A stretch of DNA of 64,000 nt from Streptomyces sp. NBC_01428 (GCF_036231965.1 NZ_CP109499.1:8742001-8806000), one strand, 5' to 3'. Positions 1-8,407 are shown, numbered from the stretch's first letter. Numbers and translations: made by a program. The notes: generated by a model not told the origin, from the sequence alone.

Positions 1-3000
1 GGCGAGCAGGGCGTCCGGGTCGGAGACGGCCGCCTGCACGGTGGAGTAGTACTGCCAGCCGCCGGTCCCCGGGAGCTGGACGGTGGCGACGACGGGACCG
101 TCGGCCGCACCGGCGTGGATGTCGACGCTGCTCGGCTTCGCGTTCGTCGCCTGCGAGTTGGCGTAGCGGACCGAGATGCTGCGGGGGCGGACGCCGCCGA
201 AGTCCAGCTTGGTGTAGCGCTCCCACGCTCCCTCGGTCACGCCGCCGAGGTTGCCGTCCGAGTTGTTCTTCTCGCTCGTGAGGCTGGGGCCTTCCTTCTC
301 GTCGGGCGATTCGGCCTGCAGGACGGCGTAGCCGCCCTCGTCGATGGTGAGGGCGTCGACGGCGGACTGCAGCGCGTCGTCCGCGGCCATGATGGTGCCC
401 GTCGCGGACGTGCTGTCCGCGAGAACGGTCCGTGCGCGGTCGAGTGCCGCACGGAACAAGGTCCAGGAGCCTTCGGCGTAGTTGCCGCTGCGCACCAGCG
501 ACGCCTGGTCGACGAGTGCACCGAGGGCCTTGCGCTGCACCGCGGCCGCGGAGACGACGAGCGGGTCGGTGGGGGATATCCCGGTGCCGTGCACCGTCGA
601 GGCATGCACGCCGTGCGCGAAGGCCGCGTCCTGGAAGGTGATGCCGAAGCGCGCGTCGACCTGCGTGGTGCCGTCGAGCGAGAGGGTCGCCGTGTGTGAG
701 CCGGTGACCCGCAGGTCCGCCGTGACACCGCCCGGCAGGCCGGTCACGGTCGCCGCCCCCGTCCTGGTCAGGCTGGTTCCGTTGCGGGCGACGAACGACG
801 CCGGCCCGGAGAGCGTGAGTTTCATGCTGCCGTCGACGGCCCCGTCCGCGGTGGTGGAGACCGTGGCGGGCCGGGCGGAGACGACGGTGTCGCCCCTGCC
901 GGTCCCCGTACCGCTGTCACCCGTGTCGGTGTTCAGCGAGTAGGCCGGCTCCGTGCGGGCGCCCCACTGGGACGGCTTGGAGCCCATGGTGAAGTCCAGG
1001 GTTCCGCCGGAGATGATCTGGGAGTAGTCGAGCCACGTGTTGTCGAACCGCTTGCCGTTCAGGGTCGCGTTCTGCACGTAGTAGGTGCTCGGAGACACCC
1101 CGTCGGCCTTCACCGTGAACCGCTTGCCGTTGGCGTAGGTGATCGTCGTGGAGTCGAAGAACGGGCTGCCGATCTGGAACTGGCTGGAACCAGCGGTCAC
1201 CGGGAACAGACCCAGCGCGGCGCCGACGAACATCGTCGACATGGTGCCCGCGTCGTTGTCCATGGTCGGCAGGAAGCCGTTCGGGGACAGCTTGTAGACC
1301 TGGGTCTTGACCGGCGGTGTGAACTGGCCGCCGGAACTGGGGGCTTCGTTCGTGGAACCCGTCGCGATGTAGCGGTTCCAGGTCGTGCCGGTGTAGATGG
1401 CGCGCACCCACTTCTGCGTCAGGCCGGGCTCACCGACGTAGTTGAAGAGGTACGGGGCCTGCAGGTCGATCTCGTTGGCGTTGGAGTGCAGCATCGTCGA
1501 GCCGTCGTCGGCACCGGAGTCCTCACCGAACATGTGCTTGACCGCCGCCTTGCCGGCCTTCTCGCCGCCCATGGCCTTGATGAGCCCGCCCATGTCGTAG
1601 GCGTCGTACCAGTGGTACTGCCAGAGCGTGCCCTGGTAGAGGCCTGCCGCCTCGAACTTCTCGTAGTCGGCGGCCTGCCAGTCGCCTCCCGCGGCACGCG
1701 GGGTGAGCAGACCGACCTTCGTGCCGTCGGCCGCGGTCCAGGCGCCCGACTTCACGAGGTTGTCGATCGCCATCGTCGACTGGGCGCGCAGCTTCTTCGC
1801 GTCGTCCTCCTTGCCGAGCGCACCGGCGATGACGGACAACGCCCACTGGTCGTAGCCGCGTTGGACCGTCGTACCGGGATCGCCGGTGACGTATCCCTGC
1901 CGCAGCTGCGCCCCCGTGTAGTACCCCGAATACGACAGCAGCGCCGGGTACGCCTCGTCGAGGCGGTCGAAGTTCTTGTAGCCCTTCGACAGGGCGTCGG
2001 CGACCAGTACCGCCGAGCGCTCCCAGCGCACGGTCGGCACCGAGTGGGTGAGGCTGCCGAGGCTCTTGCCCGAGGCGCGCGCGTCGGCGAACAGCTCGAT
2101 CAGCGACTGCACCATGTCGCGGTAGGTGGACGGGTCGATGTACGCCTCGACGGAGTACTTGCGGAAGTCGTCCCAGGTGGACCAACCGTCGTAGTACGTG
2201 AAGCCGTTCGCCGTGTGCACCGCCCCGTCGGCGCCGCGGTACGTCCCGCTGGTGCTGGTGGCGTTCACCGGCAGCGCGTACATGCGGTACAGGTGCGTGT
2301 AGAACTCCTTGGTGAGCGTCGACCCGGGGTCGGACTTCGCCGAGGAGCGCACGTCGACGGCGCCGAGGGCTGTGTTCCACTCCGCCTTCGTCCGAGCGCG
2401 GGCCTGGTCGAAGGTGAGGTGGCCCACCTCGTTCCGCTGGTCGGTCGCGGCCTGTTCGGCGCTGATCGGCGACAGCGTGATGCGCAGCTCGACGTCGTCG
2501 CCGTTGGACGTGTCGAACCCGAGGACGGCGCCGGTGTCGGACCCGTCCTGCACCGTCGCGTCGCCCAGCCTGCCGTCGCTGCCCCAGCTCTTCAGGGAGG
2601 TCACGGGGACGTTGGTGGTGGCGTTGTAATACAGCTGGTACGAGGCGCCGTTGAACGATCCGGCGACGAGCCCGGAGATCGAGGTGGTCCCGTCGGGGAG
2701 CTTCGTCGCCTTCATCGTCGAACGGGTGCGGCTGGTGAAGTTGTTCGCGAGGTCCAGGACGAGTTCGGGCTCCGACCCGGCGGGGAAGCTGTACCGTTCG
2801 AGCGCCGTGCGCGTCGTCGCGGTCATCTCGGCCTTGATGGTGCCGGAGTCCTGTTGCACCGACGACCCGGTACCGGTGACGGCGCCGAGGCCCACCTGGT
2901 AGGAGCCGGGTGTCGCCGTCTCGTCGTCGTGGCTGTAGGCGTGGGCGTACGTGCTCGGCGCGGGCCGCTTGTCGTAGCGCACGGAGGTCGGTACGACGAG

Positions 3001-3405
3001 CAGGTCGCCACCGCCTCCCGAGCCGCCGACCCCGTCGAGGTTCGTCGCGGTGAACCCGGCGATGTGGTCCTCGTCGTGGTCGTACCCGGTGTGGTTGCGG
3101 TCCGGCGTGGTCAGCGGGTTGACCTTGGCCAGACCGTGCGGTGCCTGCGCGCCCGGCAGGTCGTTGCCGTCGTCACCGGCGGTCGACACGAACGGGTCGA
3201 CGAGCCTGGTGTAGTCCGTCCCGCCGGCCCCCGAGGAGGAGGCCGCGGCGGGCGCTGCCGCGGCCGTTCCGCCACCCGCCAACGCGGCGACGCCGAGAGC
3301 TCCGCTGAGCAACACGGCGACGGTCGCGCGCAACGGCCGGCGAGGCCGCCGGCCCGTTCTCGCGAGGATCACCCGGGGGAAGGGGGGATGGGATCTTATC
3401 GGCAC
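1..3405 (-). CDS. Secreted GH92 family alpha-mannosidase with FIVAR and CBM6-like C-terminal domains (3' end outside window)
   Basis: Exo-acting, calcium-dependent, inverting alpha-mannosidase of family GH92, expected to work outside the cell on mannans or glycoprotein glycans. 1135 residues are visible and the reading frame is still open at the window edge. The N-terminus has an Arg-rich stretch, a hydrophobic core (AVLLSGALGVAALAG) and an Ala-rich cleavage region, so it is a signal peptide. The GH92 N-terminal sandwich starts at LVDPFVSTAGDDGND; the conserved DNDAGTMS motif lies near residue 720, preceded by NEIDLQAPYLFNYVGEP. A FIVAR-type helical stretch follows (about residue 960-1010), then a CBM6-like module with the FGGVRPRSISVRYANSQ signature from about 1050 to the edge. 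GTG 3405 is chosen because GGAG sits 7 nt before it; GTG 3372 in frame has no visible ribosome site. Confidence 0.93.
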   Translation of the reverse strand, partial: MPIRSHPPFPRVILARTGRRPRRPLRATVAVLLSGALGVAALAGGGTAAAAPAAASSSGAGGTDYTRLVDPFVSTAGDDGNDLPGAQAPHGLAKVNPLTTPDRNHTGYDHDEDHIAGFTATNLDGVGGSGGGGDLLVVPTSVRYDKRPAPSTYAHAYSHDDETATPGSYQVGLGAVTGTGSSVQQDSGTIKAEMTATTRTALERYSFPAGSEPELVLDLANNFTSRTRSTMKATKLPDGTTSISGLVAGSFNGASYQLYYNATTNVPVTSLKSWGSDGRLGDATVQDGSDTGAVLGFDTSNGDDVELRITLSPISAEQAATDQRNEVGHLTFDQARARTKAEWNTALGAVDVRSSAKSDPGSTLTKEFYTHLYRMYALPVNATSTSGTYRGADGAVHTANGFTYYDGWSTWDDFRKYSVEAYIDPSTYRDMVQSLIELFADARASGKSLGSLTHSVPTVRWERSAVLVADALSKGYKNFDRLDEAYPALLSYSGYYTGAQLRQGYVTGDPGTTVQRGYDQWALSVIAGALGKEDDAKKLRAQSTMAIDNLVKSGAWTAADGTKVGLLTPRAAGGDWQAADYEKFEAAGLYQGTLWQYHWYDAYDMGGLIKAMGGEKAGKAAVKHMFGEDSGADDGSTMLHSNANEIDLQAPYLFNYVGEPGLTQKWVRAIYTGTTWNRYIATGSTNEAPSSGGQFTPPVKTQVYKLSPNGFLPTMDNDAGTMSTMFVGAALGLFPVTAGSSQFQIGSPFFDSTTITYANGKRFTVKADGVSPSTYYVQNATLNGKRFDNTWLDYSQIISGGTLDFTMGSKPSQWGARTEPAYSLNTDTGDSGTGTGRGDTVVSARPATVSTTADGAVDGSMKLTLSGPASFVARNGTSLTRTGAATVTGLPGGVTADLRVTGSHTATLSLDGTTQVDARFGITFQDAAFAHGVHASTVHGTGISPTDPLVVSAAAVQRKALGALVDQASLVRSGNYAEGSWTLFRAALDRARTVLADSTSATGTIMAADDALQSAVDALTIDEGGYAVLQAESPDEKEGPSLTSEKNNSDGNLGGVTEGAWERYTKLDFGGVRPRSISVRYANSQATNAKPSSVDIHAGAADGPVVATVQLPGTGGWQYYSTVQAAVSDPDALLA

Positions 3406-3454
3406 GTGACTTCTCCAGCGTCGCTATACGCACGCACCGTTGGATCCCGCGATA

Positions 3455-3466
3455 GACAACGTTGTC
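3455..3466. promoter_or_regulatory. LacI-type operator upstream of the GH92 gene
   Basis: Perfect 12-bp palindrome GACAACGTTGTC, about 50 bp before the GH92 start. The core resembles the TGACAACGTTGTCA-like sites bound by LacI-family sugar repressors in actinomycetes. No LacI gene adjoins it here, so the regulator would act in trans or lie beyond the left edge. Confidence 0.6.
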
Positions 3467-3840
3467 AGTCCGGGTCACCGGGCGTGCAACCCAGAGTGAG
3501 AACGGAAGTGAGCACCCAGGATTGCAGCCGAACATCGGATTGCACCCCGTCGCGTTCACGACCGTCCGCCATGACACACGGAGAAAACGTACAGCGCGCG
3601 AACACTGCTCGAACAGAGCGGACGGGCCGGATGCTGTGCGGGGCTGTTGCGACGGGGGGAGTGGTCAGAGGCTGCCCGGGCGCCGACCGCGCGCTCGTGG
3701 TGGGTCCGTTCAGGTTTGAGGGCGGCGGGCCGAACCGTCGCTGCCCGACTGTTCGACGCTGATGGAATTGATGGCATCTCAACCCCGGGCCCGTGAGGTT
3801 GGGAGCACTCAAGGCCACCGACTTCCGGGATGTGCTCATG
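3467..3840. other. Intergenic region, no gene recognised
   Basis: Spacer between the divergent GH92 gene and the disrupted secreted gene. I see no convincing coding frame; frames that stay open here are GC-skew artefacts of opposite strands. It must hold the promoters of both flanking genes, but no clear -35/-10 pair stands out. Confidence 0.5.
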
Positions 3841-4062
3841 ATGAAGACCCTGCCGCGGGGCGGCCGTCTCGCGGGCTCCGTAGCCTGCGCGTTCCTTCTG
3901 GTCAGCACCTTGACAAGCGCGGCGGTCGCTCGGCCGTCGGGAAACGCCGCGGTGTCCACCTGCGAGGGTGACGCGCTCAACGGCCACTGGTGGTGCGAGA
4001 ACAAGCCGGGGATCCGCGTCCAGTGGGCGGGCAGACCGTCGGCTACCGGAATCCATTCGCAG
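3841..4062 (+). pseudogene. 5' fragment of a small secreted SH3-like protein, interrupted by an IS200/IS605 element
   Basis: Encodes a signal peptide (MKTLPRGGR, then a hydrophobic core ending in SAAVARPSG) and the first part of a mature Cys-containing domain (TCEGDALNGHWWCENKPGIRV). A second ATG directly precedes it at 3838. The frame runs into the left end of the insertion sequence at about 4062. The missing half is found in the same strand at 5802-5984. Joined, they give about 134 residues resembling the small secreted SH3-type proteins common in Streptomyces. Not functional in this state. Confidence 0.75.
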
Positions 4063-4104
4063 TGCATCGGCCTTCAGGCCGGTGGTGAAGCGAATCTGAT
4101 GGTG

Positions 4105-4206
4105 GCGACGCGGAGCGTCGCGGATTCAGGTCCGGCGGAGCCGGATACCGCAAGTCCCTTGCCTGGGGTGCGGAGCGTCGCGAGGGCTGGTCCCGGCGGA
4201 GCCGGG
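4105..4206. repeat. Duplicated stem-loop unit inside the left end of the IS element
   Basis: Two imperfect copies of a roughly 60-bp unit. Each contains GCGGAGCGTCGCG (4110-4122 and 4170-4182) followed by CGGCGGAGCCGG (4133-4144 and 4194-4205). Stem-loops with a GGA loop form at 4105-4121, 4131-4145 and 4192-4206. The block lies downstream of tnpA on the minus strand, so it could end tnpA transcription or act in left-end recognition. Confidence 0.6.
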
Positions 4207-4212
4207 CGGTGC

Positions 4213-4518
4213 TCACACCGGCCGGTTTTGCTGTTCGATGTACTGCCTGACCATGCTGAGCGGGGCGCCGCCGACGGTTCCGGCGAAGTAGGAGCCGGAC
4301 CACAGCTTGTTGGCCCTGCAGTAGTGGCGTGGCAGGTCGGGGAACTCTAGGCGAAGGCGGCGGGAGGAGACGCCCTTGAGGGAGTTGACCAGTTTGGTCA
4401 CGGCGACCTTGGGCGGGAAGTTCACCAGCAGGTGGACGTGCATCACGAAAACGCAGTGCCTACCCTTTCCGATATTCCGTCTATCGGCTATAGCCCAAGT
4501 GTGTAGCGTGATGGTCAT
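4213..4518 (-). pseudogene. tnpA: IS200-like Y1 transposase TnpA, internally deleted
   Basis: Y1 single-strand transposases use an HUH metal site and a C-terminal tyrosine. The C-terminal half is well kept: HVHLLVNFPPKVAVTKLVNS, then LWSGSYFAGTVGGAP and the tyrosine region VRQYIEQQNRPV. The N-terminal part reads GRHCVFVMHVHLLVNF: in family members GRH-CVF-LHVHLVFV-KYR begins the protein and HVHLLVN-PPKV comes about 45 residues later. Here the two His-x-His-Leu segments are fused, so the intervening strands and helix are gone. The reading frame is intact, but the protein is about 100 residues where about 130-145 is usual, and is very likely inactive. The ATG at 4518 overlaps the tnpB start. 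Confidence 0.75.
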
Positions 4519-5740
4519 GCAGCTCCGGTACTCCTTCCGGTTGTACCCGGACCCCGGCCAACAGAGGGCGTTGGCGAGGGCGTTCGGGTGTGCCCGTGTC
4601 GTGTTCAACGATGCGGTCCGCGCCCGAGAAGGCGCGCGGAAGGCCGAGCAGCCGTTTCCGACGGCCGGGGAGTTGTCCAGGAGGTTGATTACCGAGGCGA
4701 AGCGGACGGTGGAGCGGTCCTGGCTGGGTGAGGTGTCCGCGGTGGTGCTTCAGCAGTCGCTGCGGGACGTCGAGACCGCCCACCGCAACTATTTCGCCTC
4801 TCTCAAGGGTGATCGCAAAGGCCCCAAGATCGGCCCGCCCCGATTCAAGTCCCGCAAAGACGCCCGGCAGTCGATCCGGTTCACCGCCAACGCCCGCTGG
4901 AACATCACCGACAACGGGCGCCTGAGCCTGCCGAAAGTCGGTGCGGTGAAAGTGAAGTGGTCCCGCACGCTGCCCACCACGCCGTCCTCCGTCACCGTGA
5001 TCAAGGACGCGGCCGGGCGGTACTTCGCCTCCTTCGTCATCGACACCGACCCCGCTGTCGACGCGACCCGGATGCCTGAAACCGACCGCACCATCGGCAT
5101 CGACCTCGGCCTCACCCACTTCGCGGTCCTCTCCGACGGCACGAAAATCGACTCCCCGCGCTTTTTGCGGCGCGCGGAGAAGAAGCTGAAGAAGACCCAG
5201 CGGGAACTGTCCCGCAAGCAGAAGGGTTCGAAGAACCGGGACAGGGCCCGCCTGAAGGTCGCCCGCGCCCACGCCACAGTTGCTGACGCCCGCCGTGAAT
5301 TCCACCACCAGCTCTCCACGAGGCTGATCTCCGAGAACCAAGGGATCGCCGTGGAGGACTTGTCGGTGGCGGGACTGGCCCGCACCAGACTGGCCAAGAG
5401 TGTGCACGACGCCGGATGGGCATCGTTCATCAGCATGCTGAAGTACAAAGCGGCCCGGTATGGTCGCACCCTGGTCACGATCGACCGGTTCACGCCGACC
5501 TCCCAGACCTGCTCGACCTGCGGCGTCAAGGACGGACCCAAACCCTTGCATGTCCGGGAGTGGACGTGTTCCGCGTGCGGCACGGTCCACGACCGGGACA
5601 TCAATGCCGCTATCAACGTGAAGACGGCCGCCGGACTGGCGGTATCAGCCTGCGGAGCACCGGTAAGACCAGGAGCAATCCCGGCACAGCGCGAAGAAAC
5701 AGGAAGCCACGGACTCCCGACCCAAGCCCGTGCCGCGTAG
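4511..5740 (+). CDS. tnpB: TnpB, RNA-guided endonuclease of IS200/IS605 element
   Basis: TnpB cuts DNA guided by an RNA made from the element's right end and helps the element persist; it is the ancestor of Cas12. About 410 residues, full length for the family. The N-terminal region (LRYSFRLYPDPGQQRALARA, FGCARVVFNDAV) is typical. The split RuvC site is complete: Asp in GIDLGLTHFAV, Glu in AVEDLSV and Asp in HDRDINAA. A four-Cys zinc ribbon (TCSTCG and WTCSACG) lies between the last two. Possible starts are GTG 4508, ATG 4511 and ATG 4517. Unlike tnpA, all catalytic parts look intact. Confidence 0.93.
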   Translation: MVMQLRYSFRLYPDPGQQRALARAFGCARVVFNDAVRAREGARKAEQPFPTAGELSRRLITEAKRTVERSWLGEVSAVVLQQSLRDVETAHRNYFASLKGDRKGPKIGPPRFKSRKDARQSIRFTANARWNITDNGRLSLPKVGAVKVKWSRTLPTTPSSVTVIKDAAGRYFASFVIDTDPAVDATRMPETDRTIGIDLGLTHFAVLSDGTKIDSPRFLRRAEKKLKKTQRELSRKQKGSKNRDRARLKVARAHATVADARREFHHQLSTRLISENQGIAVEDLSVAGLARTRLAKSVHDAGWASFISMLKYKAARYGRTLVTIDRFTPTSQTCSTCGVKDGPKPLHVREWTCSACGTVHDRDINAAINVKTAAGLAVSACGAPVRPGAIPAQREETGSHGLPTQARAA

Positions 5741-5801
5741 CGGCACAGCAACAAGTCGAGAAGGCCAGAATCCTCGGGCTTCAGCCCAAGGAGCAAGTCA
5801 A
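5600..5801 (+). ncRNA. Candidate right-end guide RNA (omega/reRNA) of TnpB
   Basis: In characterised elements the TnpB guide RNA overlaps the 3' end of tnpB and runs to the right end, with the guide taken from the flanking DNA just beyond. Here the right end closes with a hairpin at 5771-5792 and the sequence GAGCAAGTCAA, and the guide would start at about 5802, inside the disrupted host gene. The 5' limit is a guess; no promoter was identified. Confidence 0.4.
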
Positions 5802-5984
5802 CTCAACTCCGACACCAACTGGTTCACCTGCCGGTACGAGGGCGATCCGATCGGCGGCGGCGGTCCCCATCCCAACCGCTGGATCTACACGCTCGCCGAC
5901 ACTCCTCACCTCGGCCACGGCGGCTGGGGCTTCGTGAAGGACAGTGACGTCATCGACGAGACGAATCCGCTTCCGCGCTGCTGA
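5802..5984 (+). pseudogene. 3' fragment of the interrupted secreted SH3-like protein
   Basis: Begins directly after the right end of the IS element with LNSDTNWFTCRYEGDP and ends GWGFVKDSDVIDETNPLPRC. The Trp-Phe-x-Cys and GWGFVKDSDV motifs are those of bacterial SH3-like secreted proteins of Streptomyces. It continues the fragment at 3841-4062 in frame: the junction would read IHSQ-LNSD. The stop is 8 bp from the end of the convergent mug gene. Confidence 0.75.
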
Positions 5985-5992
5985 CGCGTGCC

Positions 5993-6574
5993 CTACGGTG
6001 CCGTCGGCGCGAGCTCGATTCCGGCGGCGACAGCGGCCTCGCGGTAGGCGACGGCCAGGTCCGCGAGCGAGGAGTGGGCGTTGAGGCCACTCGGGTTGGG
6101 CACGACCCACAGCTGTGCGCCGGCGAACAGGTCCGGCTGGCGGCCGACGCGAGCCTTGGGCATCGCGAACGCGACGCGGAACGCGGTGATCCCGAGAACG
6201 GCGACCACGTGCGGTTCGACGCGTTCGATCGTCTCGGTCAGGGCCTCTGCTCCCGCGACCAGTTCCGCCGCGGCCAGTTCGTCCGCTCGCGCGGTGGCCT
6301 TCGGGACAAGGGCGGTGATCCCGACGCCCCGCTCGACGAGGTATTCCCGGTCGCCGGGCACGAACCCCGAGGAGGCGTCGATCAGCCGGTCGGTGATGCC
6401 CGCCCTGTACAAGGCCGGGTAGAAGCGGTTGGTACGGCTGGGGAAGGGCGCCTGCAGGGCCACGGCCGACAATCCGGGGTTGACACCCACGAACAGCAGT
6501 CGCGTACGAGGACCGAGGAGGTCGGGCAGCGACCCGCCTCGGAAACTCTCCAGCTCGGCACGGCTGAACCCCAT
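5993..6574 (-). CDS. mug: G/U mismatch-specific uracil-DNA glycosylase
   Basis: Removes uracil or thymine mispaired with guanine, starting base-excision repair of deaminated cytosine or methylcytosine. 193 residues, normal for Mug/TDG. Both active-site motifs are present: GVNPGL near the N-terminus (with the catalytic Asn) and NPSGLN near the C-terminus, which inserts into the DNA. The ATG at 6574 is chosen over 6601 because GAGGAGG lies just upstream of it. Single gene, convergent with the disrupted secreted gene; no regulatory element was recognised. Confidence 0.92.
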   Translation of the reverse strand: MGFSRAELESFRGGSLPDLLGPRTRLLFVGVNPGLSAVALQAPFPSRTNRFYPALYRAGITDRLIDASSGFVPGDREYLVERGVGITALVPKATARADELAAAELVAGAEALTETIERVEPHVVAVLGITAFRVAFAMPKARVGRQPDLFAGAQLWVVPNPSGLNAHSSLADLAVAYREAAVAAGIELAPTAP

Positions 6575-6747
6575 CACCTCCACCTCCTCGTCACCCGGCA
6601 TGTCGAGCCGCGAAGCCTGTCAGCGTCACCGTGTTTCATCCACAGACCTTCCCTCATGCGACGGCTGTCGCGCGTCCGGGGTGATGTGACCGTGCGCGCG
6701 ACGTGGCCCGTACGGGAACTCTGATGGAAGGGTGCCATGCAGCCGGT

Positions 6748-6775
6748 GCCGACACGCGTGACCCCGCGCGTCGGC
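6748..6775 (-). terminator. Putative terminator of the ROK regulator gene
   Basis: Hairpin with 11-bp arms (one mismatch), GCCGACACGCG and CGCGCGTCGGC, around a 6-nt loop, about 105 bp beyond the ROK stop codon. No T-run, as is common in Streptomyces. The rest of the 6575-6879 gap shows no gene. Confidence 0.45.
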
Positions 6776-6879
6776 GCGATCGGGGCGAGGGCGCCGACAC
6801 CCGCCGGCACCAGGCGTGACCGAGGCCGAGCGTCCGCCGGCGTTCACAGCTGTCTCCGGGCTCGCCACCCCGCTCCGTG

Positions 6880-8148
6880 CTACGACGACAGGGCGGGCCG
6901 CCGGTAGACCGCTTCGAGTGCGAGCTGGGCCCCGCCGCGTGCCGCTGCCGTGAACCCCAGGGTGGAAAGGCGTACTTCGCAGCCGCCCGCCTGCGGGGCC
7001 ATCACCCGGGCCTGGACGCTCTCGCGGATGGTGTCCAGGAACAGGTCACCGATGTGGGTGAAGTAGCCGCCCAGGATCACGAGTCGGGGATTGAGGACAT
7101 CGGCCAGCAGCGCGAGGCCGAGGCCGAGGTCATGTGCCACCCGGTCCAGTGCGCTGACGGTGCGTGGATCGTCGGCCTCGGCCCGGCGGCGCAAGTCACC
7201 CAGTCGGGTGGCGAGTTCGACGTCAGGGTCATGGATCGGGTCGTTGCCGGGTGCGGCGAGCCGAAGGATGGCGTCCAGGCCGACCATGGTCTGCCAGCAG
7301 CCGTAGCGACCACAGACGCAGGGGTTGCGCTGCGGGTCGAGGGGCATGTGGCCGACCTCGCCGGCGAATCCGGCGGCGCCGCGGAGCAGTCGGCCGTCGT
7401 TGACGATGCCGGCCCCGATGCCCCGCTCCCCGGTGATGCACAGCATGTCGTGCACACCGGAGCCGCGGACCTGCGCGTACTCGGCGAGAGCGGCCAGCTT
7501 GGCGTCGTTGTCCACGGCGATCGGCGGGAGCGTCCCCGGGACGGCCCGCTCGAGGCGTGTCCGCAGGGCGTCGGCGACGGCCACGTCGCGCCAGCCGATC
7601 CCAGGGGCGTAGGTGACCGTGGCTGTCGCCATGTCGATGACGCCGGGCAGGGCGAGTGTGAGTCCGACCGGGCGCCTGCCCTCGCGGTCGAGGGCGGCGA
7701 GGCAGTCGGCGAGGTGACCGGACGTCAAGTCCAGCGTCGCGTCCGGGCCTTCGTCCCTCACCGCGAGCGAGATCCGGTCCTCGTAGACCTGTGTCCCGTC
7801 GAGGGTCAGGGCGAGGATGTGGACGTAGCCGGTGCTGATCTCCACGCCGACGCCGCAGATGGCGCCACCGTCCAGCTCCACCAGGGTGCCGGGGCGCCCC
7901 ACGGCTCCTTCCCGCCGCGCGGGGCCCTCGCGGACCAGGCGCAGGGCGACGAGTTCGGCGACGAGGCTGGTGACCGTCGGTTTGGGCAGGCCGGTGTCGG
8001 TCGCTATCTGCGCGCGGGAGCGCGGACCGCTGTCGCGCAGCAGGCCCATCACCGCCCCGAGGTTCGTGCGGCGGATGGACGCGCGGTCCCGGGGGCCGGT
8101 GGCGTCCGGGAGGGCGGCGTGCGGCCGCACCATGTCGAGTTCGGTCAC
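6880..8148 (-). CDS. ROK-family transcriptional repressor (NagC/XylR type)
   Basis: Sugar-responsive repressor: an N-terminal winged helix-turn-helix binds DNA and a ROK sugar-kinase-like domain senses the ligand. 422 residues. The helix-turn-helix spans about residues 25-90 (RRTNLGAVMGLLRD, RAQIATDTGLPKPTVTSLV). The ROK domain carries the conserved GEVGHMPLDP stretch followed by the zinc-binding CVCGRYGCWQT motif. It is transcribed away from a secreted-protein gene, with a palindromic operator in the shared upstream region, so it probably controls that gene and itself. Start is GTG 8148; ATG 8133 is possible. Confidence 0.92.
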   Translation of the reverse strand: MTELDMVRPHAALPDATGPRDRASIRRTNLGAVMGLLRDSGPRSRAQIATDTGLPKPTVTSLVAELVALRLVREGPARREGAVGRPGTLVELDGGAICGVGVEISTGYVHILALTLDGTQVYEDRISLAVRDEGPDATLDLTSGHLADCLAALDREGRRPVGLTLALPGVIDMATATVTYAPGIGWRDVAVADALRTRLERAVPGTLPPIAVDNDAKLAALAEYAQVRGSGVHDMLCITGERGIGAGIVNDGRLLRGAAGFAGEVGHMPLDPQRNPCVCGRYGCWQTMVGLDAILRLAAPGNDPIHDPDVELATRLGDLRRRAEADDPRTVSALDRVAHDLGLGLALLADVLNPRLVILGGYFTHIGDLFLDTIRESVQARVMAPQAGGCEVRLSTLGFTAAARGGAQLALEAVYRRPALSS

Positions 8149-8275
8149 TTGCGGCTCACCGATGTCCCTCCCTGGCCCGCGAACGGTGCGTGGGCTGTCG
8201 TTCCCGTGCTGACAAGTGCTCCGGCCGGCAACCGGGTTGAGGGGAGATCCTCGCGTGCCCGGTCCACCGTAGTCC

Positions 8276-8315
8276 TTGACAGCTTCTCTATTAGTTCGGA
8301 TTCTAGTCGAACTAA
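8276..8315 (+). promoter_or_regulatory. Promoter with overlapping ROK operator
   Basis: TTGACA at 8276-8281 is followed, 17 bp on, by GATTCT (8299-8304). A perfect inverted repeat TTAGTTCG-N9-CGAACTAA covers 8291-8315 and thus the -10 element. TTAGTTCG-type palindromes are known for XylR/ROK repressors of actinomycetes. A bound repressor would block the promoter of the gene starting at 8457. Confidence 0.75.
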
Positions 8316-8407
8316 ATCAACCGGCTCCACGAACGCCCTGCGAACCCCCACGGTCCGACGGCCCCGGCCTGCTGCGCCGGCGCCCGCCCCCGGACGTCTC
8401 ACCCCCT

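Larger units (their letters stand above)
4063..5801 (+). mobile_element. IS200/IS605-family insertion sequence (divergent tnpA fragment and tnpB)
   Basis: About 1.74 kb element inserted in a secreted-protein gene without a target duplication, as expected for this family. The left end has a hairpin at 4068-4081 (CGGCC, loop TTCA, GGCCG) and the right end a hairpin at 5771-5792 with the same TTCA loop, ending in AAGTCAA; terminal hairpins instead of inverted repeats are the family hallmark. tnpA lies on the minus strand and tnpB on the plus strand, starting from overlapping positions. The limits come from rejoining the interrupted gene in frame and could be off by about 5 bp. The damaged tnpA suggests the copy can no longer move unless helped in trans. 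Confidence 0.85.

Noticed and set aside
1486..3762. 758-codon plus-strand frame antisense to the GH92 gene
   Set aside because: The minus strand has GH92 motifs throughout; this frame has none.
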